Origin: Lactuca virosa
Taxonomy: Eukaryota > Streptophyta > Magnoliopsida > Asterales > Asteraceae
NCBI GenBank assembly: GCA_928212115.1
Contig: CAKMRJ010002223.1
Span: 312,847,759-312,911,758, forward strand
DNA length: 64,000 nucleotides
Reading direction: 5' to 3'
Shown here: in pieces, positions 32,038 to 44,099 of the stretch
Layout: each line of letters starts with the position of its first letter
How positions within the stretch are numbered: position 1 is the stretch's first letter
The notes under the pieces: generated by a model
Database searches by the model: none
Seen by the model: the letters and a program-made list of their open reading frames with translations, nothing else
Told to the model about the DNA's origin: nothing
Made by a program: the position numbers and the translations under genes

Positions 32038-35000
32038 TTAGACTTCGTCCTCGAAGTCTGCTGAATCTGGAAACAACTCCGGGTAGTGCTCCCTCATCTC
32101 CTCCTCGGGCTCCCATGTCCACTCTGAACCCTTCCGGTGCTGCCACTGCACCTTCACTAACTCTACTCTCTTGTTCCTCAGCACTGTCACCTTGCGATCT
32201 AAAATCACCACTGGTCTCCCGATATAGTATAGGCTATCGTCAACCTGAATGTCCTCCAGGGGTACCACTGCTGAATCATCCACTAAGCACTTCCGCAACT
32301 GAGAAACATGGAACGTGCTGTGGATTTGGATGAGCTCTGCTGGAAGATCTAACCGATAAGCAACCCGACCTACCCGGGCCAAAACCCTAAACAGACCAAT
32401 GAACCTGGGGCCTAGCTTGCCCCGCTTCCGAAATCTGATAACACCCTTCCAGGGTGACACTTTCAGGAGGAACATATCGCCCACCTGAAACTCCAAGTCC
32501 GAACGCCGCTTGTCAGCGTAACTCTTTTGCCGACTCTAAGCAGTCTGGAGCCTGCTCTGGACTTGCTGAATTCGCTCCGTGGTCTTGAGTACTACCTCCG
32601 TACTCCCCATGACTCTCTGACTGACCTCACCCCAACAGATTGGGGTCCTGCACTTCCTCCCATAGAGCATCTCGAAGGGAGGTCGGTCTATACTGGAGTG
32701 ATAGCTGTTGTTATACGAAAATTCCGCTAACGGAAGATACGTATCCCAACTGCCACCGAAGTCTAGCACACATGCTCGAAGCACGTCCTCGAGAGTCTGA
32801 ATCGTCCTCTCGCTCTGTCTATCTGTCTGAGGGTGGAAAACGGTTCTGAAATGGAGACGAGTACCCATCTCGTCGTGAAACCGCTTCCAAAATCTGGAAG
32901 TAAACCGGACATCTCGGTCTGACACCACTGAGACAGACACTCCATGACGTGCCACTACCTCTCGCACATAAATCTCGTCCAACTTCTCGGCCGAGATGCT
33001 CTCCTGGATCAATATAAAATGGGCGCTCTTGGTCAAACGATCCACGATGACCCATATCGAATCAACCCCACGTGAGATCCTGGGAAGCTTAGTAATGAAG
33101 TCCATAGTGATATCCTCCCATTTCCACACAGGAATGTCTAAAGGCTGCATCTTGCCGTGGGGCCTCTGGTGCTCTGCCTTGACCTTCCTGCAGGTCAGGC
33201 ATCTCTCCACATACCAAGCTAGATCCCGCTTCATGCAGGGCCACCAGTAATCGGGTCGAAGATCTCTGTACATCTTCGTCGCCCCTAGATGGATGGAGAA
33301 CCGAGACTTGTGAGCCTCATCCATCAACACCTGTCGTACTCCGCCCCAGTACGGTACCCAGACCCTCCCATGCAGGGTCAATAATCCTCGGCTATCGTAA
33401 TCAAACGAAGCTACTCGGCCCACTATCCTTTCGCACTTCTGACGCTCCTCCTTCAGGCCCTCGACCTGCGCCTCCTTAATCTGCTCCAGCAGTGGAGTGA
33501 TCACTGTCATTCTCAGACAGATATCTCGGATCGGCGCCGACACCGCCTTGCGGCTCAGGACGTCGGCCACTACGTTGGCCTTGCCCGGGTGATAAAGGAT
33601 CTCACAGTCGTAATCCTTTACCACGTCTAACCACCGACGCTGCCTCATGTTCAGATTCGGCTGGTCCATGAGGTACCTCAAACTCTTGTGGTCCGTGTAG
33701 ATAGTACACCGGACCCCGTAGAGGTAATGCCGCCAAATCTTGAGGGCGAACACCACCACCCCTAACTCTAAATCATGCGTCGGGTAGTTAGCCTCGTGAG
33801 GCTTCAACTGTCTCGAGGCATAAGCTATCACATGCCCCCGCTGCATCAACACTGCTCCCATACATGTGATCGAAGCGTCACAGTAGACTACAAAGTCATC
33901 TACTCCCTCTGGCAGGGTAAGAATCGGCGCCTCACACAGTCGTTGCTTGAGCATCTCAAAGGCTATCTGCTGCTCAGGACCCCAGCGAAACACCACCGAT
34001 TTCATGGTCAGTAGGGTAAGCGGAACTGCTATCTTGGAGAAATCCTGGATGAATCTCCTGTAGTACCCTGCCAAACCCCAGGAAGCTCCGAATCTCGGAT
34101 GGAGACCTCGGGACCTCCCACTGCATCACGGCCTCAATCTTGGCCGGATCTACTAATATACCCTTCTGGTTGACAAGGTGCCCCAGAAACTGCACCTCGC
34201 GCAACCAGAACTCGCACTTGGAGAACTTTGCGAAAAGTCTCTCCCTCCTCAAGGTCTCAAGCACCTCCCTCAGGTGTTCCTCGTGCTGCTCCTCAGTCTT
34301 GGAGTAAACCAAGATATCATCAATGAATACTATTACAGACCGATCCAGCATCGGTCTGCACATGCGGTTTATGAGATCCATGAACACGGCTGGAGCATTG
34401 GTGAGCCCAAACGGCATCACCACAAACTCATAATGACCATAGCGGGTCCTAAAAGCAGTCTTCTACACATCATCATCTGTGACCCGCATCTGGTGATATC
34501 CGGACCGTAGATCAGTCTTGGAAAACCAAGATGCTCCCTGAAGCTGGTCGAACAAGTCATCTATCATCGGGAGTGGGTAACGGTTCTTCACCGTTACCTT
34601 ATTCAGCTCCCGGTAATCAATGCACATACGGTGCGACCCGTCCTTCTTCTTCACAAACAGGATCGGGGCTCCCCATGGTGAACTGCTCGACCTGATAAAA
34701 CCCTTGTCTAGCAGCTCCTGCAGCTGCGTATACAACTCCTGCATATCGGGAGGAGCCAACCGATATGGTGCCTTGGCTATCGGAGCCGCACCGGGGACCA
34801 GGTCAATCCGGAATTGAACCTGTCTCTCCGGAGGTATCCCAGGCAAATCCTCCGGGAATACGTCCGGATACTCTCGTACCACTGGTACATCATCGACTGT
34901 CGTCTTACCCTTATCTCAGGTATCCATAACATAGGCGACATATCTTGTACATCCCTCCTGAATGTGACGTCTCGCTCTCGCTGCAGAACAGAAAACTGGT

Positions 35001-35293
35001 CCGCGCTGTGGCCTCTCGCCCTAAATCACTAACTCTCCCCTACTGAGAGTGCGAAGTCTAACCGACTACTGCTCACAATCTATCATCTGCTCTTCAAATA
35101 GTCGCAAAGTACATCCTCTATGAAACTCTCATGACCCTGACGGTCCTATCATCTGCTATCTCAACGTCAAGTGGGCAATCCAGCTCTCCCGGAGCTCTGC
35201 TAAATCGATTGCTAAGAGCGAGCGACACAAATGATCGGGTAGCCCCTGAATCAAACAATACCATAGCTGAAATGCCGTTCACTAAGAACGAAC
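32038..35293 (-). pseudogene. A1 protease-RT-RNase H-integrase-chromodomain pseudogene
   Basis: Order on the - strand is as follows. Protease (LFDSGATRSFVS) has one extra base near 35122 and an 81-bp deletion relative to A2 that removes the IVGMDWL region. A TGA lies in the linker near 34915, then RT (DYRELNKVTVKNRYPLPMI, FIDDILVYSK) with a TAG in DDV*KTAF at 34463 and a one-base insertion near 34075. RNase H has YCDASITCMGAVLMQ. Integrase has its zinc region ending CLTCRKVKAEH and catalytic residues in WEDITMDFIT, VVSDRDVRFTS and SERTIQTLED. TAG 32536-32538 precedes an integrase tail with FQVGDMFLLKVSPW and a chromodomain-like end (VKVQWQHRKGSEWTWEPEEEM). The chromodomain and iMet primer site mark a Ty3 chromovirus, probably Tekay-like. 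Confidence 0.85.
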
Positions 35294-35360
35294 CTATACA
35301 CAAACACATAAATATGAGGAACAAACAATATCAAAAACAGAGATGAGAGGAAATACATAC
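35294..35360 (-). other. Predicted 67-bp gag-pro intron, A1
   Basis: The donor is ACGG|GTATGTATTT and the acceptor GTGTATAG|GTTCG. Splicing joins VVTG to SFLVNG, in frame with protease. Unspliced, the gag frame ends in a hydrophobic tail at 35251. A2 and C have the same length and position. Confidence 0.6.
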
Positions 35361-36570
35361 CCGTCACCACTTCAGGAGCTGCTTGTGCCTCCTCTGCAGT
35401 AAGCTGAAAAGCCCTGCTCCACGCCGTAGGCGCCTCAGCCCGGCCCTGACGGCCATCTGTAATCCTCAAGGTGGCAGGAGAAGGTGCTGCCACCTTCCAT
35501 GCTGCTGCTAAACTCGGGCACTGGGACCGCTTGTGTCCCCTCTGATTGCACTGAAAGCAAATCAGGTCTGATGCTGGTGTGGTGGTGGTAGTAGCTGTAC
35601 AATCTCGGCTCAAGTGACCCGCTCAGCCGTACTTGTAGCAACCCGAACTCCCTGCCTTGCACGCCCCCTCGTGCATCTTGCTGCATTTGCCACAACGACC
35701 GTGGCTCTGCTGGCTCCGAGATCTGTGATCTGATACCTTGGGCTTCTTGCCTGAACCTCCTGACTGAATCCCCTCTGGCTTCCTCTTCCTCTCCATCTCT
35801 AAATCCAACTCTCTCTCTCGAGCCCTCGCTATCATATCCTCCAGCGTCTTACAGCTGAATCGGCTCACAAACTGGCGGATATCACTCCGCAACATCTCAT
35901 GATATCGGGTCTTTTTCATCTCCTCGTCTGCCATATACTGCAGAATGAGGAGGGCCCTCTCCCTAAACTTGGCGGTAATCTCCGCCACAGTCTCTGTCGT
36001 CTGCTGGAGGTCCTGAAACTCCCTAGCAAGCTGCTGCACCTCAATAACAGGTGCGAACTCGGCTCTGAACCTGGTCGTGAAATCAATCCAGGTCATAGTA
36101 TCCAACACAGCGTCATCTCTAATGGCTCTCCCGACCTCCTCCCACCAATCTCGTGCCCTGTCCTTCAGAAGAAAGGATGCTAATCTGACCTTGTCCCCCT
36201 CGGGACATTTGCTAGTACAGAAGGCGTTGGCGACATCTGCCAACCATTTGGTACTCGTAATGGGGTCCAGAGCCCCATGGTAGTCGGGAGCCCCACAAGC
36301 TATGAACTCCCTGAAAGTCAAAGTGCACGATCCCATCATCATGGCTGCCATCTCAGTACGAAACGCGCTCAGCTTCTCATCCAGAAGCTCTAGGATACCC
36401 TCTTTAACGGATCCAAAGATCACGGGATTCTGGTCTAGTATGCTGCGTGTGACCTCCGAGGAGATGAACTCCCTGGTCTGCTCATCTAACTGCCCGGCTC
36501 TAGAGCCGAATCCTGATCCCTCTCCTGCACCTGAGCTACCCACTGCTGGTCTAGAGCGCAAAACCACCAT
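35361..36570 (-). pseudogene. A1 gag pseudogene
   Basis: The start is taken at MVVLRSRPAVGSSG (36570), matching the MVV starts of C and D; a GTTTCAG acceptor-like site sits immediately upstream. The capsid region has the Ty3 gag pattern (LKDRARDWWEEVGR, FAPVIEVQQLAREFQDLQ, TAKFRERALLI). It is followed by a basic linker and zinc knuckles. TGA 35623-35625 falls inside a CCHC knuckle (CYKYG*AGHLSRDC), where the second Cys is also changed to Tyr. The frame continues in DNA through CFQCNQRGHKRSQC to the 67-bp intron. A2 has the same TGA. Confidence 0.85.
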
Positions 36571-37459
36571 TCTGAAACACATTATAACAAATATCAGAAT
36601 ACTAATATAACTGGAGGGATCACATACACTACTAGTTCCCTGGTCTTATCTCAGCCTTCCTTGATTCGAGTACGGATCCTCTGCGTTTAGTAGTACGGGT
36701 CCATACTACCTTACTTTCCTCAAGAACTACCTCGACTCCACCAAGTCCCTTCTACTACTACTACTACTGCTGATCTCATACTAAACTCTTCCTAGGCTTG
36801 CCCTAGGGTAATCACCAATCCACTCTCCGCCATCAGTTGCATAAGAAGTCCCTGCTTTCTTTCACTAACTAGCTCGCGAATACTATTACATATTACTCAG
36901 ACTAGATAATTCTTCGAATGAGAGATCCTACTCTACAACGGTTGGAATCAGACAAGAGCTGCGATATAGAGCTAGACTTAACTTTATGAAATTATTTAGT
37001 CCTTGCAATATGCAACGTAACATATTCGTTTACTACTTAGTGAAAGATAACTAAGACTCCTAAAAGTACAAAGCATGCAGAATTCGAGCAGCGAGTACAC
37101 ATAATCAAGCATCTACTACTCTGGCTATCATACTGACTAATCTGTACTAGCATGCAGTTCTCATAAAGCTGAACACATATAACAGGCACATAAGGCATCC
37201 TTCCTAGATCCTTAGTCCTATTCTAGCATGCTATTCTAATAAAGCTGATAATCATAACATAGCATAAACTTGTATGGGTAATTTGGGAGTACTTACTTGA
37301 GCTCGGCTGATTGCATGCACCACACCCTTTTCTATTTTCCAAGTTCTTTTCTATTTCCAAAATCCTTTTATAAAAATGATTTTCTTTTAAAAGTTTCATA
37401 CCACTTCCTTAGTTTGAGTTCAGACACACCCGAAAGTGTGCCCGAATCCCTCAAACCAA
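36571..37459 (-). mobile_element. A1 leader with predicted 830-bp intron
   Basis: This is non-coding between primer site and gag. A donor-like GTG|GTATGA (starts 37401) and the acceptor GTTTCAG (ends 36572) just before the gag ATG would define an 830-bp intron; A2 has the same spacing (53996-53167). A (TAC)n run lies at about 36752-36772. The leader start shares blocks with D ('cacacccgaaagtgt'). Confidence 0.5.
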
Positions 37460-37472
37460 GGCTCTGATACCA
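37460..37472 (-). other. A1 primer-binding site (tRNA-iMet)
   Basis: On the - strand it reads TGGTATCAGAGCC, three bases inside the middle LTR. Confidence 0.95.
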
Positions 37473-38245
37473 ACTTGAAACATCCCAAAAATACTAGCCA
37501 AAAATTTCGTTTTCAAAATCATTTAATAAACATAAATATCATCGCCATAGTATAAAATCATATAACATGTATCTCAAAATCTCATAAAATCTGTCATCAT
37601 ATCACAATCTCATATAACATATCAGAGTAAACTCCCAGGCTAAGAAAACTGTGGTGTGTGCCATGCCATCATCCCGAGCCCTTTCCCTTGCTAGCTGAAG
37701 TACCTGAAATAAAAACTAAAACTGTAAGCACGAAGCTTAGTTAGCTCCCCCAAACTACCACATACCATACAAATCACGTATAGCAAATAACATAACTCTG
37801 AGACTACTTCCAACTGCATCAGAACGAATCCCGACATCGGCTTACCCGACATCGAACTCTTGTCCGACATCGGGCTCACCCCGGCATCCGACCGCATCGG
37901 GCATCGGGCTCACCCCGACATCGGGCTTGCCCCGGCATCGGGCTTACCCCGGCACATATACAGCGTAACATATATCATAAACATAAAATCTGCATCGGGA
38001 TTGCCCCGACATCGGGCCGAAGCCCGGAACACATAATCGTAACATATAAACTAGCATACATCGGGCTTGCCCCGGAACATATAAATCATGGCATAATTAA
38101 CATACATCGGGCTTTCCCCGACATCGGGCTTACCCCGGAACACATAACACATAACATATAAACATGCATGAATCACAAAGACATCAGGCATACATAACTA
38201 CTTCTCGGGACCGCCCCGACATCGGACCGAAGTCCGGAAACAAAT

Positions 38246-40638
38246 TGTGACAACCCGAAAACTTCTACCCGGTACATCTAGTCAGTTAATCTAAGTTAAA
38301 CTCATGTCTGTTAACTCCTAGCACTGATTAAGGGCTCATTTAAGCATTTAAAGCCTTGAGTACAACCAAAGTTTGAATTAGGGATGGGTTGGTTTAAGAT
38401 TTAGGGTTGCAAATAGGCCAAACACTCCATAAAAAGGAGTGTGTGGCCACACACATGAGTGTATGGCCGCACACCCGAGTGTATGGCCGCACACATGAGT
38501 GTGTGGCCGCACACCCGAGTGTATGGCCGCACACAGGAGTGTGTGGCCGCATACCCGAGTGTATGGCCCCACACACGAGTGTGTGGCCGCACACCCATCC
38601 TCCAGCCGCACACTCATCCCTATTTATATAGGGTGACCCCTTCACTCATTCCTTTCATTTGGCTGCACTCTACTTTCTCTCTCTACTTTCTCTCTCTAAT
38701 AACTTCATCCAAGAACGCTCTCAAGGCCTAAAAAACGTGAGTTTTCCATCACCTAGCTTATCATACATGAAGGACCCACTGATCTAAGCCCTTAAACATC
38801 AAAGTTCATCATGTTCTTCATCACATGAAGGTGTACGACCGCACACCTTCATAAGGTGGCTGTACACACCTCAAAGAACCTCCAAAGTGAGAGTTTGATT
38901 CCCTATCTTCTAGTTGGACTTGGTTTGAACCTTAAAACGCTGAAAAATCGACTCTTGGGGCACATATGAAGGGTGTACGACCGCACACTCCTGTGTACGG
39001 CCACACACACCCTCTGTACGGCCGCACACTCCTGTGTGCAACCGCACACACAGCCTGGCCGCACACCCATGGCCGCACACACCTTAAAGGTGGCCATACA
39101 CTCACCTAATGCAATCCTTTAAGGTCCTAAGACTTAGTGCAAGTAGTCCCAAGTTCCTAGAGTGGTTCTCCATCACATTTAGTGGTGAAATACCTTCATT
39201 TGACTCCTTTATGTATCACTGCATGTTTATTAGGATCAAATCGTGTTCAAGGCTTCACTTGAACACCCAACATTTCGTGTCGATCCTTCATTCAAATCAC
39301 CCGAGGTGAGTTCATACCCCTACATTTTCCGTGTTTTTAACGTTTTCAGGGGGGAATACAAGCAAAAGCATAAGGAAACTTGTGCTCAAAATATGTTATT
39401 TTGCTTAAGATAATTATAATTTTCAATGTTTTTAACAAGGAAAACAGTTTTACCAAACGATTAAGAAATCAACTCGTAGGAACAGTTTTCAAAACTAGAA
39501 TAATGAACTTGTGAATCTTGTAGTAAAACGTATTATTTTATAAAGGAATCATGCAAATCATAAACAGGATTTTCAGTATTATTACTTGTAAATTTGTTAG
39601 GCTAAGTTTGAGGCACGTCCTTGGTAACACTCCCACAGAATCAAGAGTGTAGGACTAGCACTTGTGACCAGAGTCTCTTGTAGGGAGAGCGTGACTGTTG
39701 TGTATAGATCTATACGGGACTGACAATCCCGCACCTCACTGCTAGCTACAGTCGGACCGGCAGGTCTGCGGGTGACAAAGTCATTAAGGATACAAGCCGT
39801 TGCGGGCTATATCCAGTCAGTTATGGTTATGAAAGTCAAAACCTAGATAACAGATATTTACCTTTGTAATAATGAATCAAGTGAACTAACCTCAAAGTAA
39901 TAACCGATTTAATTACTGGAGGGTATTACTAATAATACCTTCAGGACTTAGTTCACCACGGTTTTCTTTTATTTAGTTTTACTTATGTAATAAGGCTAAT
40001 ATACCTCTTTGGGTGTAACTAGGGTTTTTAAAAGAAAACTGCTTTTCGAGTATGGTAGATACTTGCACACCTCAGTTTAGAACGGATAATCAATCATCAA
40101 CCTTTAGGGAAAATATAGGATTTTCCCGGGATAACGCGACCATTCAAAACATGATTTTTCAACATGAAATTAATGGATATTCATACTCCTTCCACGACTC
40201 CTTGGATTGTACATATCCTGTATGAATCTGGAAGTCATGGAAGGAATGGGTTTTCAAACACGCTTTTCATAAGAAAATATAGGATTTTCTTGAGGAACAC
40301 TTTTCAAAAGGATTCAAAGAACTCTTTTCCATCAAAACTAAATGCTTATGAACTCACCAGGTTTATGCTGATATTCTTTCAAAACTGCTTGTATTCTCAG
40401 GGAATTAGTAGACAGGTACTCCCAGGAGTTTTGCAGAAGTCGGAGCGTTAGAGTCACGTCTTTCTATTTTTCTTTTGATATGAACAAAACTATGTACTAA
40501 ACAATGTAAAACTTTTTCATATATGTATTCAATGTCTGGTTGTGTTTACTATGCTTGCTATGGTACAATTGTTGTGATACTACACATGACGTCTTCCACC
40601 CCCGAACGTTTCCGCCGTTCCGGTTTGGGGGTGTGACA
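38246..40638 (+). mobile_element. Element B 5' LTR
   Basis: It starts TGTGACAACCCG and ends GGGGGTGTGACA. It carries a 20-bp-period array of GAGTGTRTGGCCGCACACNN units at 38437-38612. A TATTTATATA box lies at 38621-38630, more GGCCGCACAC words at 38829-39088, and a strong donor CCGAG|GTGAGTTC at 39305/39306. Acceptor-like TTCTCAG (40400) and GACAG|GTACT (40415) come near the end. Confidence 0.9.
38437..38612. repeat. 20-bp minisatellite in B LTR
   Basis: About eight imperfect units of GAGTGTRTGGCCGCACACNN lie upstream of the TATA box. Each is centred on a near-palindrome. The 3' LTR copy (45060-45240) has a different unit number and an extra 'ccatcctccagccgcacac' copy, so the array is unstable. 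Confidence 0.9.
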
Positions 40639-40641
40639 GAT

Positions 40642-40654
40642 TGGTAGCAGAGCC
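40642..40654 (+). other. Element B primer-binding site
   Basis: TGGTAGCAGAGCC differs by one base from the usual tRNA-iMet site TGGTATCAGAGCC and lies three bases after the LTR. Confidence 0.8.
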
Positions 40655-41174
40655 CTTGTTTATAGCGAACTACGTATACCGAACCTTACATGGTATACAA
40701 CTATAAATACTAAGGGGCCTAAGTGCTCTAAACTAAAAAGTATACTTTCAAAATACAAGTATTTTTATAAAAGTATATAAGTATACCCGAGTATCAGAAT
40801 CCGTGTCGTAAGTAGAACAAAACAAAAGTATTTGGATGTTGGACATCGCGGTTAAACCTAGGCAGTTATGTAATCATGTCTAGGGTGAATATAGCCTGAT
40901 CAACTATATTCAGTCGAGACATGACCAACATGTGCTTGGGAGTGACTATGGTGTTACAGCAAGTCTAAAACTTACCTAGATACTAGAGGGGTTCTAGAGC
41001 CAAACATAAGGATTAAAATACTATAGGAGTATTTTAAGATGCTATAACGACTAAGCCGAAAACTTACCCAAGGATCCATCTTTCAAGAATCAATCATGTA
41101 ATTATAATACATTAGAAGTATTATAGAATCGATGCCTATTAACTATTCCTTTACCCTCGCGTCGCGTAGATAGC

Positions 41175-41804
41175 ATGGCTGGATTCCATCTTCCTGGCGA
41201 CCCTTACTTTCCTAACCAAGAAGATGATGGATGGATCGAACCGGAGCCAGAAGGGAACCATGAAATCCCTTTTGACGATGGCATTGCCGAACCATTTCCG
41301 GAAGAGACTGACTCGGAACCAGAAGTCGAGAACTTACCCCCAGTGGCCCCAATACCAAATCCCAACCCCCAGCTTGTGCACGAAGGCCCAACGCCTATGT
41401 GGGTCGGAATCCTGGATAGGTGGAGTCACGAATAAGGCCAACCCCTCCCGTATAATGGGGATCGCCGCTTCTACAATGTGGACGGAGGAGGCTCCGCAGA
41501 TAGAGCCCTTCCAACCATAGTCCGCCGAGTGGCCCGCAATGTCGAAATGAACGTGGCGGCCATTCACCGAACTGTGGAACTCGAGGCAGACTTGGATGCC
41601 AACACAAACTGTATTCGCAGTCTCGAGGTTGCTCATGGGAGGATGTTGAGAGACCACGAAGCCCAGCAGCGAGAGCTAGCTGCAACTCGAGCTGAGGTCG
41701 TAGAGCTCCGAGCACGCCAATCAGTATACGAGAGTCGCCTGCTTGACATGGAGCGTCAGTTGACTAACCTAAGGTTCCGCCCGAGAAGTGCCTGTCGCCA
41801 GTAG
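41175..41804 (+). pseudogene. Element B extra ORF, acidic N-terminus and coiled-coil C-terminus
   Basis: A single frame of 210 codons is interrupted only by TAA at 41433-41435. The first part is acidic and Pro-rich (EPEPEGNHEIPFDDG, EETDSEPEVENLPP). The second part (after 41540) is heptad-like and charged (ELAATRAEVVELRARQ, ESRLLDMERQL), suggesting a coiled coil. I do not recognise the family. It sits where gag would start, upstream of the zinc-knuckle ORF, and may be an accessory protein or the N-terminal part of Gag. The stop makes this copy defective. Confidence 0.55.
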
Positions 41805-42360
41805 GAAATATTCTACTTGTCCTTCCTTTTGGTTTAAAGAATAGCTTTCCTATTTATGTTCTAAGTAGCTCCTTTCTTTGTAGACATTCTTGCCTTACAA
41901 GTATCGATTCCCTAGTTCTCTATGTTGTCAAATTGGTATTCTGTCGGTATGTCGTAGACCTACTCCTAGGTCAAAATTTTCAAACTCTGTGTAATCTTAA
42001 TATCAACAATGGTGACAACTATCATATCTCAGTTAAAGATGTTCATTGCCAAAAGTATACCTTGGAACAGTAGCATTCAAATTGAGCAACCTTAACAAAT
42101 TCCTATCACTGTTTTGTCCTCAAAACATAAATCATATGATGTACTTAGATGATTATTCTATTTCCCCATCAATTTCATATCAGTTTCCATAAAAAGCTCG
42201 ATATCCTAATCGGCACGAAATGATTAACCCTCGAATCATGTTGATGTCCTTTGCTTCGAGGAAACGATTCGTCTCAATCTTCCTTTCAACGAAATCCTCA
42301 TTGGCCTCAGTGATAAGATTTGTCGAACCTTCGTATCGTTTCCTGCGTCAAGCCTAGGAG

Positions 42361-42590
42361 CATCTGCGGAAGGAATGCTATGCATTCCTGGCTCATGCTG
42401 GCAATGAAACGCAAGAAGTTAAAGACCTCGAGAGCATCTTCGAAGTCTGCAACTTTCCCGATGTCTTTCCCAAAGACATTCCAGGGATTTCATCCGAGTG
42501 CCAAGTGGAATCCCGTATCGAATTGATCCTCAGAACTACCCTTATACCCAAATCTCCATATCGTCAAGAGCCGACAAAAATGTGAGAGTT
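42361..42590 (+). pseudogene. Element B fragment of Ty3 protease-RT linker
   Basis: One frame reads CNFPDVFPKDIPGISSECQVES, then SPYRQEPTKM and a stop. This corresponds to the Ty3 linker motif just before RT. It lies upstream of the gag-like ORF, which is out of normal order and indicates internal rearrangement. Confidence 0.65.
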
Positions 42591-42824
42591 ACTCAGCCAG
42601 TCCGTTGAGCTGGGCAACCAGGAGTTCGTAAACTTATTGTATGTGAACTTTGTGTGCTCAAATATTTTCTATCATTGCTAAGACCACATCATGGGGATGT
42701 GGGTCGAATCACTGAAAGTCAGATAGCAAAACGGGAAATCTCAAATGCATAGATAAACATTTAGGATATATCCAGGGGCAACCATTGTTGCTCACAAATC
42801 TCTTTTCTTGACATATAACAGATC

Positions 42825-43544
42825 ATGCCTCCAAAGAAACGTAACCAACCCACCGGTAAGACACCAATCCTTCAGATGGATTCAGCTATGTTCCAAGCTA
42901 CTGTCACAGCAGCCGTAGCAGCCGCCCTAGCTGTCCTTAACGCTAACAACACCAATGCGGGTGGAAGTGTTAATGGCAGTCCAAACCCTGGTGTTAACCA
43001 ACCTCAACAACAAGTGCCTACTGGAAAGGATACCCTTGATCCCCAACCTAACATCCTGAAGAGAAAGTTCGAAGGAAGCTGTTCAACCCATGGACCTACC
43101 GAAAGGCAACGAATTGGGACAGTCAATACCCCAGTCAGCCCTACTGTTCCAACCCCAACCACACCCTACTTGGGAAATCTTCCGCACTGCAGAAAATGCA
43201 ACTTCCATCATCATGGAGTCTGTCGAGTGCTGCATTGCACCAGATGCAACAGGAAGGGGCACACCTCCAGCAGATGTAGGACCCTAGTCGAATTCGTCAC
43301 TCTGAATGCCAAGGTTGGGGCTAGTCCAACCTGTTACCTCTGTGGTAGTGTAGGAAATTTCAAAAGAAATTGTCCAAGGGCTAAGGATGGCAAGGAAGCT
43401 CGCTTCACGAAGACCCCGACTCAACATATCCCTTCAACTACCGATGCTAGCATAGTTCAAGTGTGCAGTGTATGTGGCGAAATGGGGCATTTCAAAAGAG
43501 ACTGCCTAACAGAGAAGAACGACGAGGAGACGGAAGGAGTCTGA
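42825..43544 (+). CDS. Element B gag-like ORF with three zinc knuckles, capsid deleted
   Basis: This intact frame of 239 codons begins MPPKKRNQPTGK after an acceptor-like ATATAACAG. The N-terminus has an Ala-rich helix and a Gln/Pro-rich linker. Cys/His groups follow: CRKCNFHHHGVC with CTRCNRKGHTSSRC, then CYLCGSVGNFKRNC (Asn in the His position), then CSVCGEMGHFKRDC. The capsid domain of Ty3 Gag that should lie between the N-terminus and the knuckles is missing. It may bind nucleic acid but is unlikely to assemble particles alone. Confidence 0.6.
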   Translation: MPPKKRNQPTGKTPILQMDSAMFQATVTAAVAAALAVLNANNTNAGGSVNGSPNPGVNQPQQQVPTGKDTLDPQPNILKRKFEGSCSTHGPTERQRIGTVNTPVSPTVPTPTTPYLGNLPHCRKCNFHHHGVCRVLHCTRCNRKGHTSSRCRTLVEFVTLNAKVGASPTCYLCGSVGNFKRNCPRAKDGKEARFTKTPTQHIPSTTDASIVQVCSVCGEMGHFKRDCLTEKNDEETEGV

Positions 43545-44099
43545 CCTCAGAAGAAGGGAAGCATCAAAGAACCTTACAGTGTTTTGGGTACGTATTCAAA
43601 ACCTTGATAATTATTCATAATCGTGATTTCTTTCCCGACGTACTCTTAAAAGTTGATGCCCTAAGGGGTAAATTATGGTAGCCTAGTGTATACATTAGAG
43701 TCAGTTGTGATTATACATGACTTGTATACACCAAGCTATCATAGGAAAATCTAGTAAGAACCATTCCATCGAGAGCCCATAGTTTCAAAACATCTGGACC
43801 CTCGCATTAGTAGTACCCACCAAGTCCAAATCAAAACGCAGAAATACCAGAGACGTTCATTTTGGGATGCCAATGTGCTAGCAAAACGATCCTCCCGGAC
43901 TAACTTGACGCGCGACTCTACGACACCATCCTGTCTAGCTCGACTAAGTCTATGTTATACCAAACCCTTTTGTCTTAAATCGTTCGATCGCAAAACTCCC
44001 GTCTCTCATGACGACAACTAGATGCGAACTTCGAAAAATTCATGTCTCTTCGAAACCCGAAAGTATTCATGTGAAGAGTATCATCCACAGAGAGGTGGA

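Noticed and set aside
32115..33250. Several + strand open frames over A1 pol, repeated at 48631-49657 over A2
   Set aside because: They are antisense shadows of the integrase and RT frames.
37460..37472. tRNA gene
   Set aside because: Only the 3' tail complement of tRNA-iMet is present; these and the tRNA-Asp match are primer-binding sites.
38437..38612. CRISPR-like array
   Set aside because: The period is 20 bp with no unique spacers, within a plant LTR. It is a minisatellite.
38378..38645. Cys/His-repeat open frames on both strands over the B LTR array (and again at 45004-45311)
   Set aside because: They are translations of the 20-bp GGCCGCACAC minisatellite in every frame; there is no start context or conserved domain.
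41334..41715. Two - strand open frames over the B extra ORF
   Set aside because: They are shadows; the + frame has the acidic and heptad composition of a real protein and only one stop.
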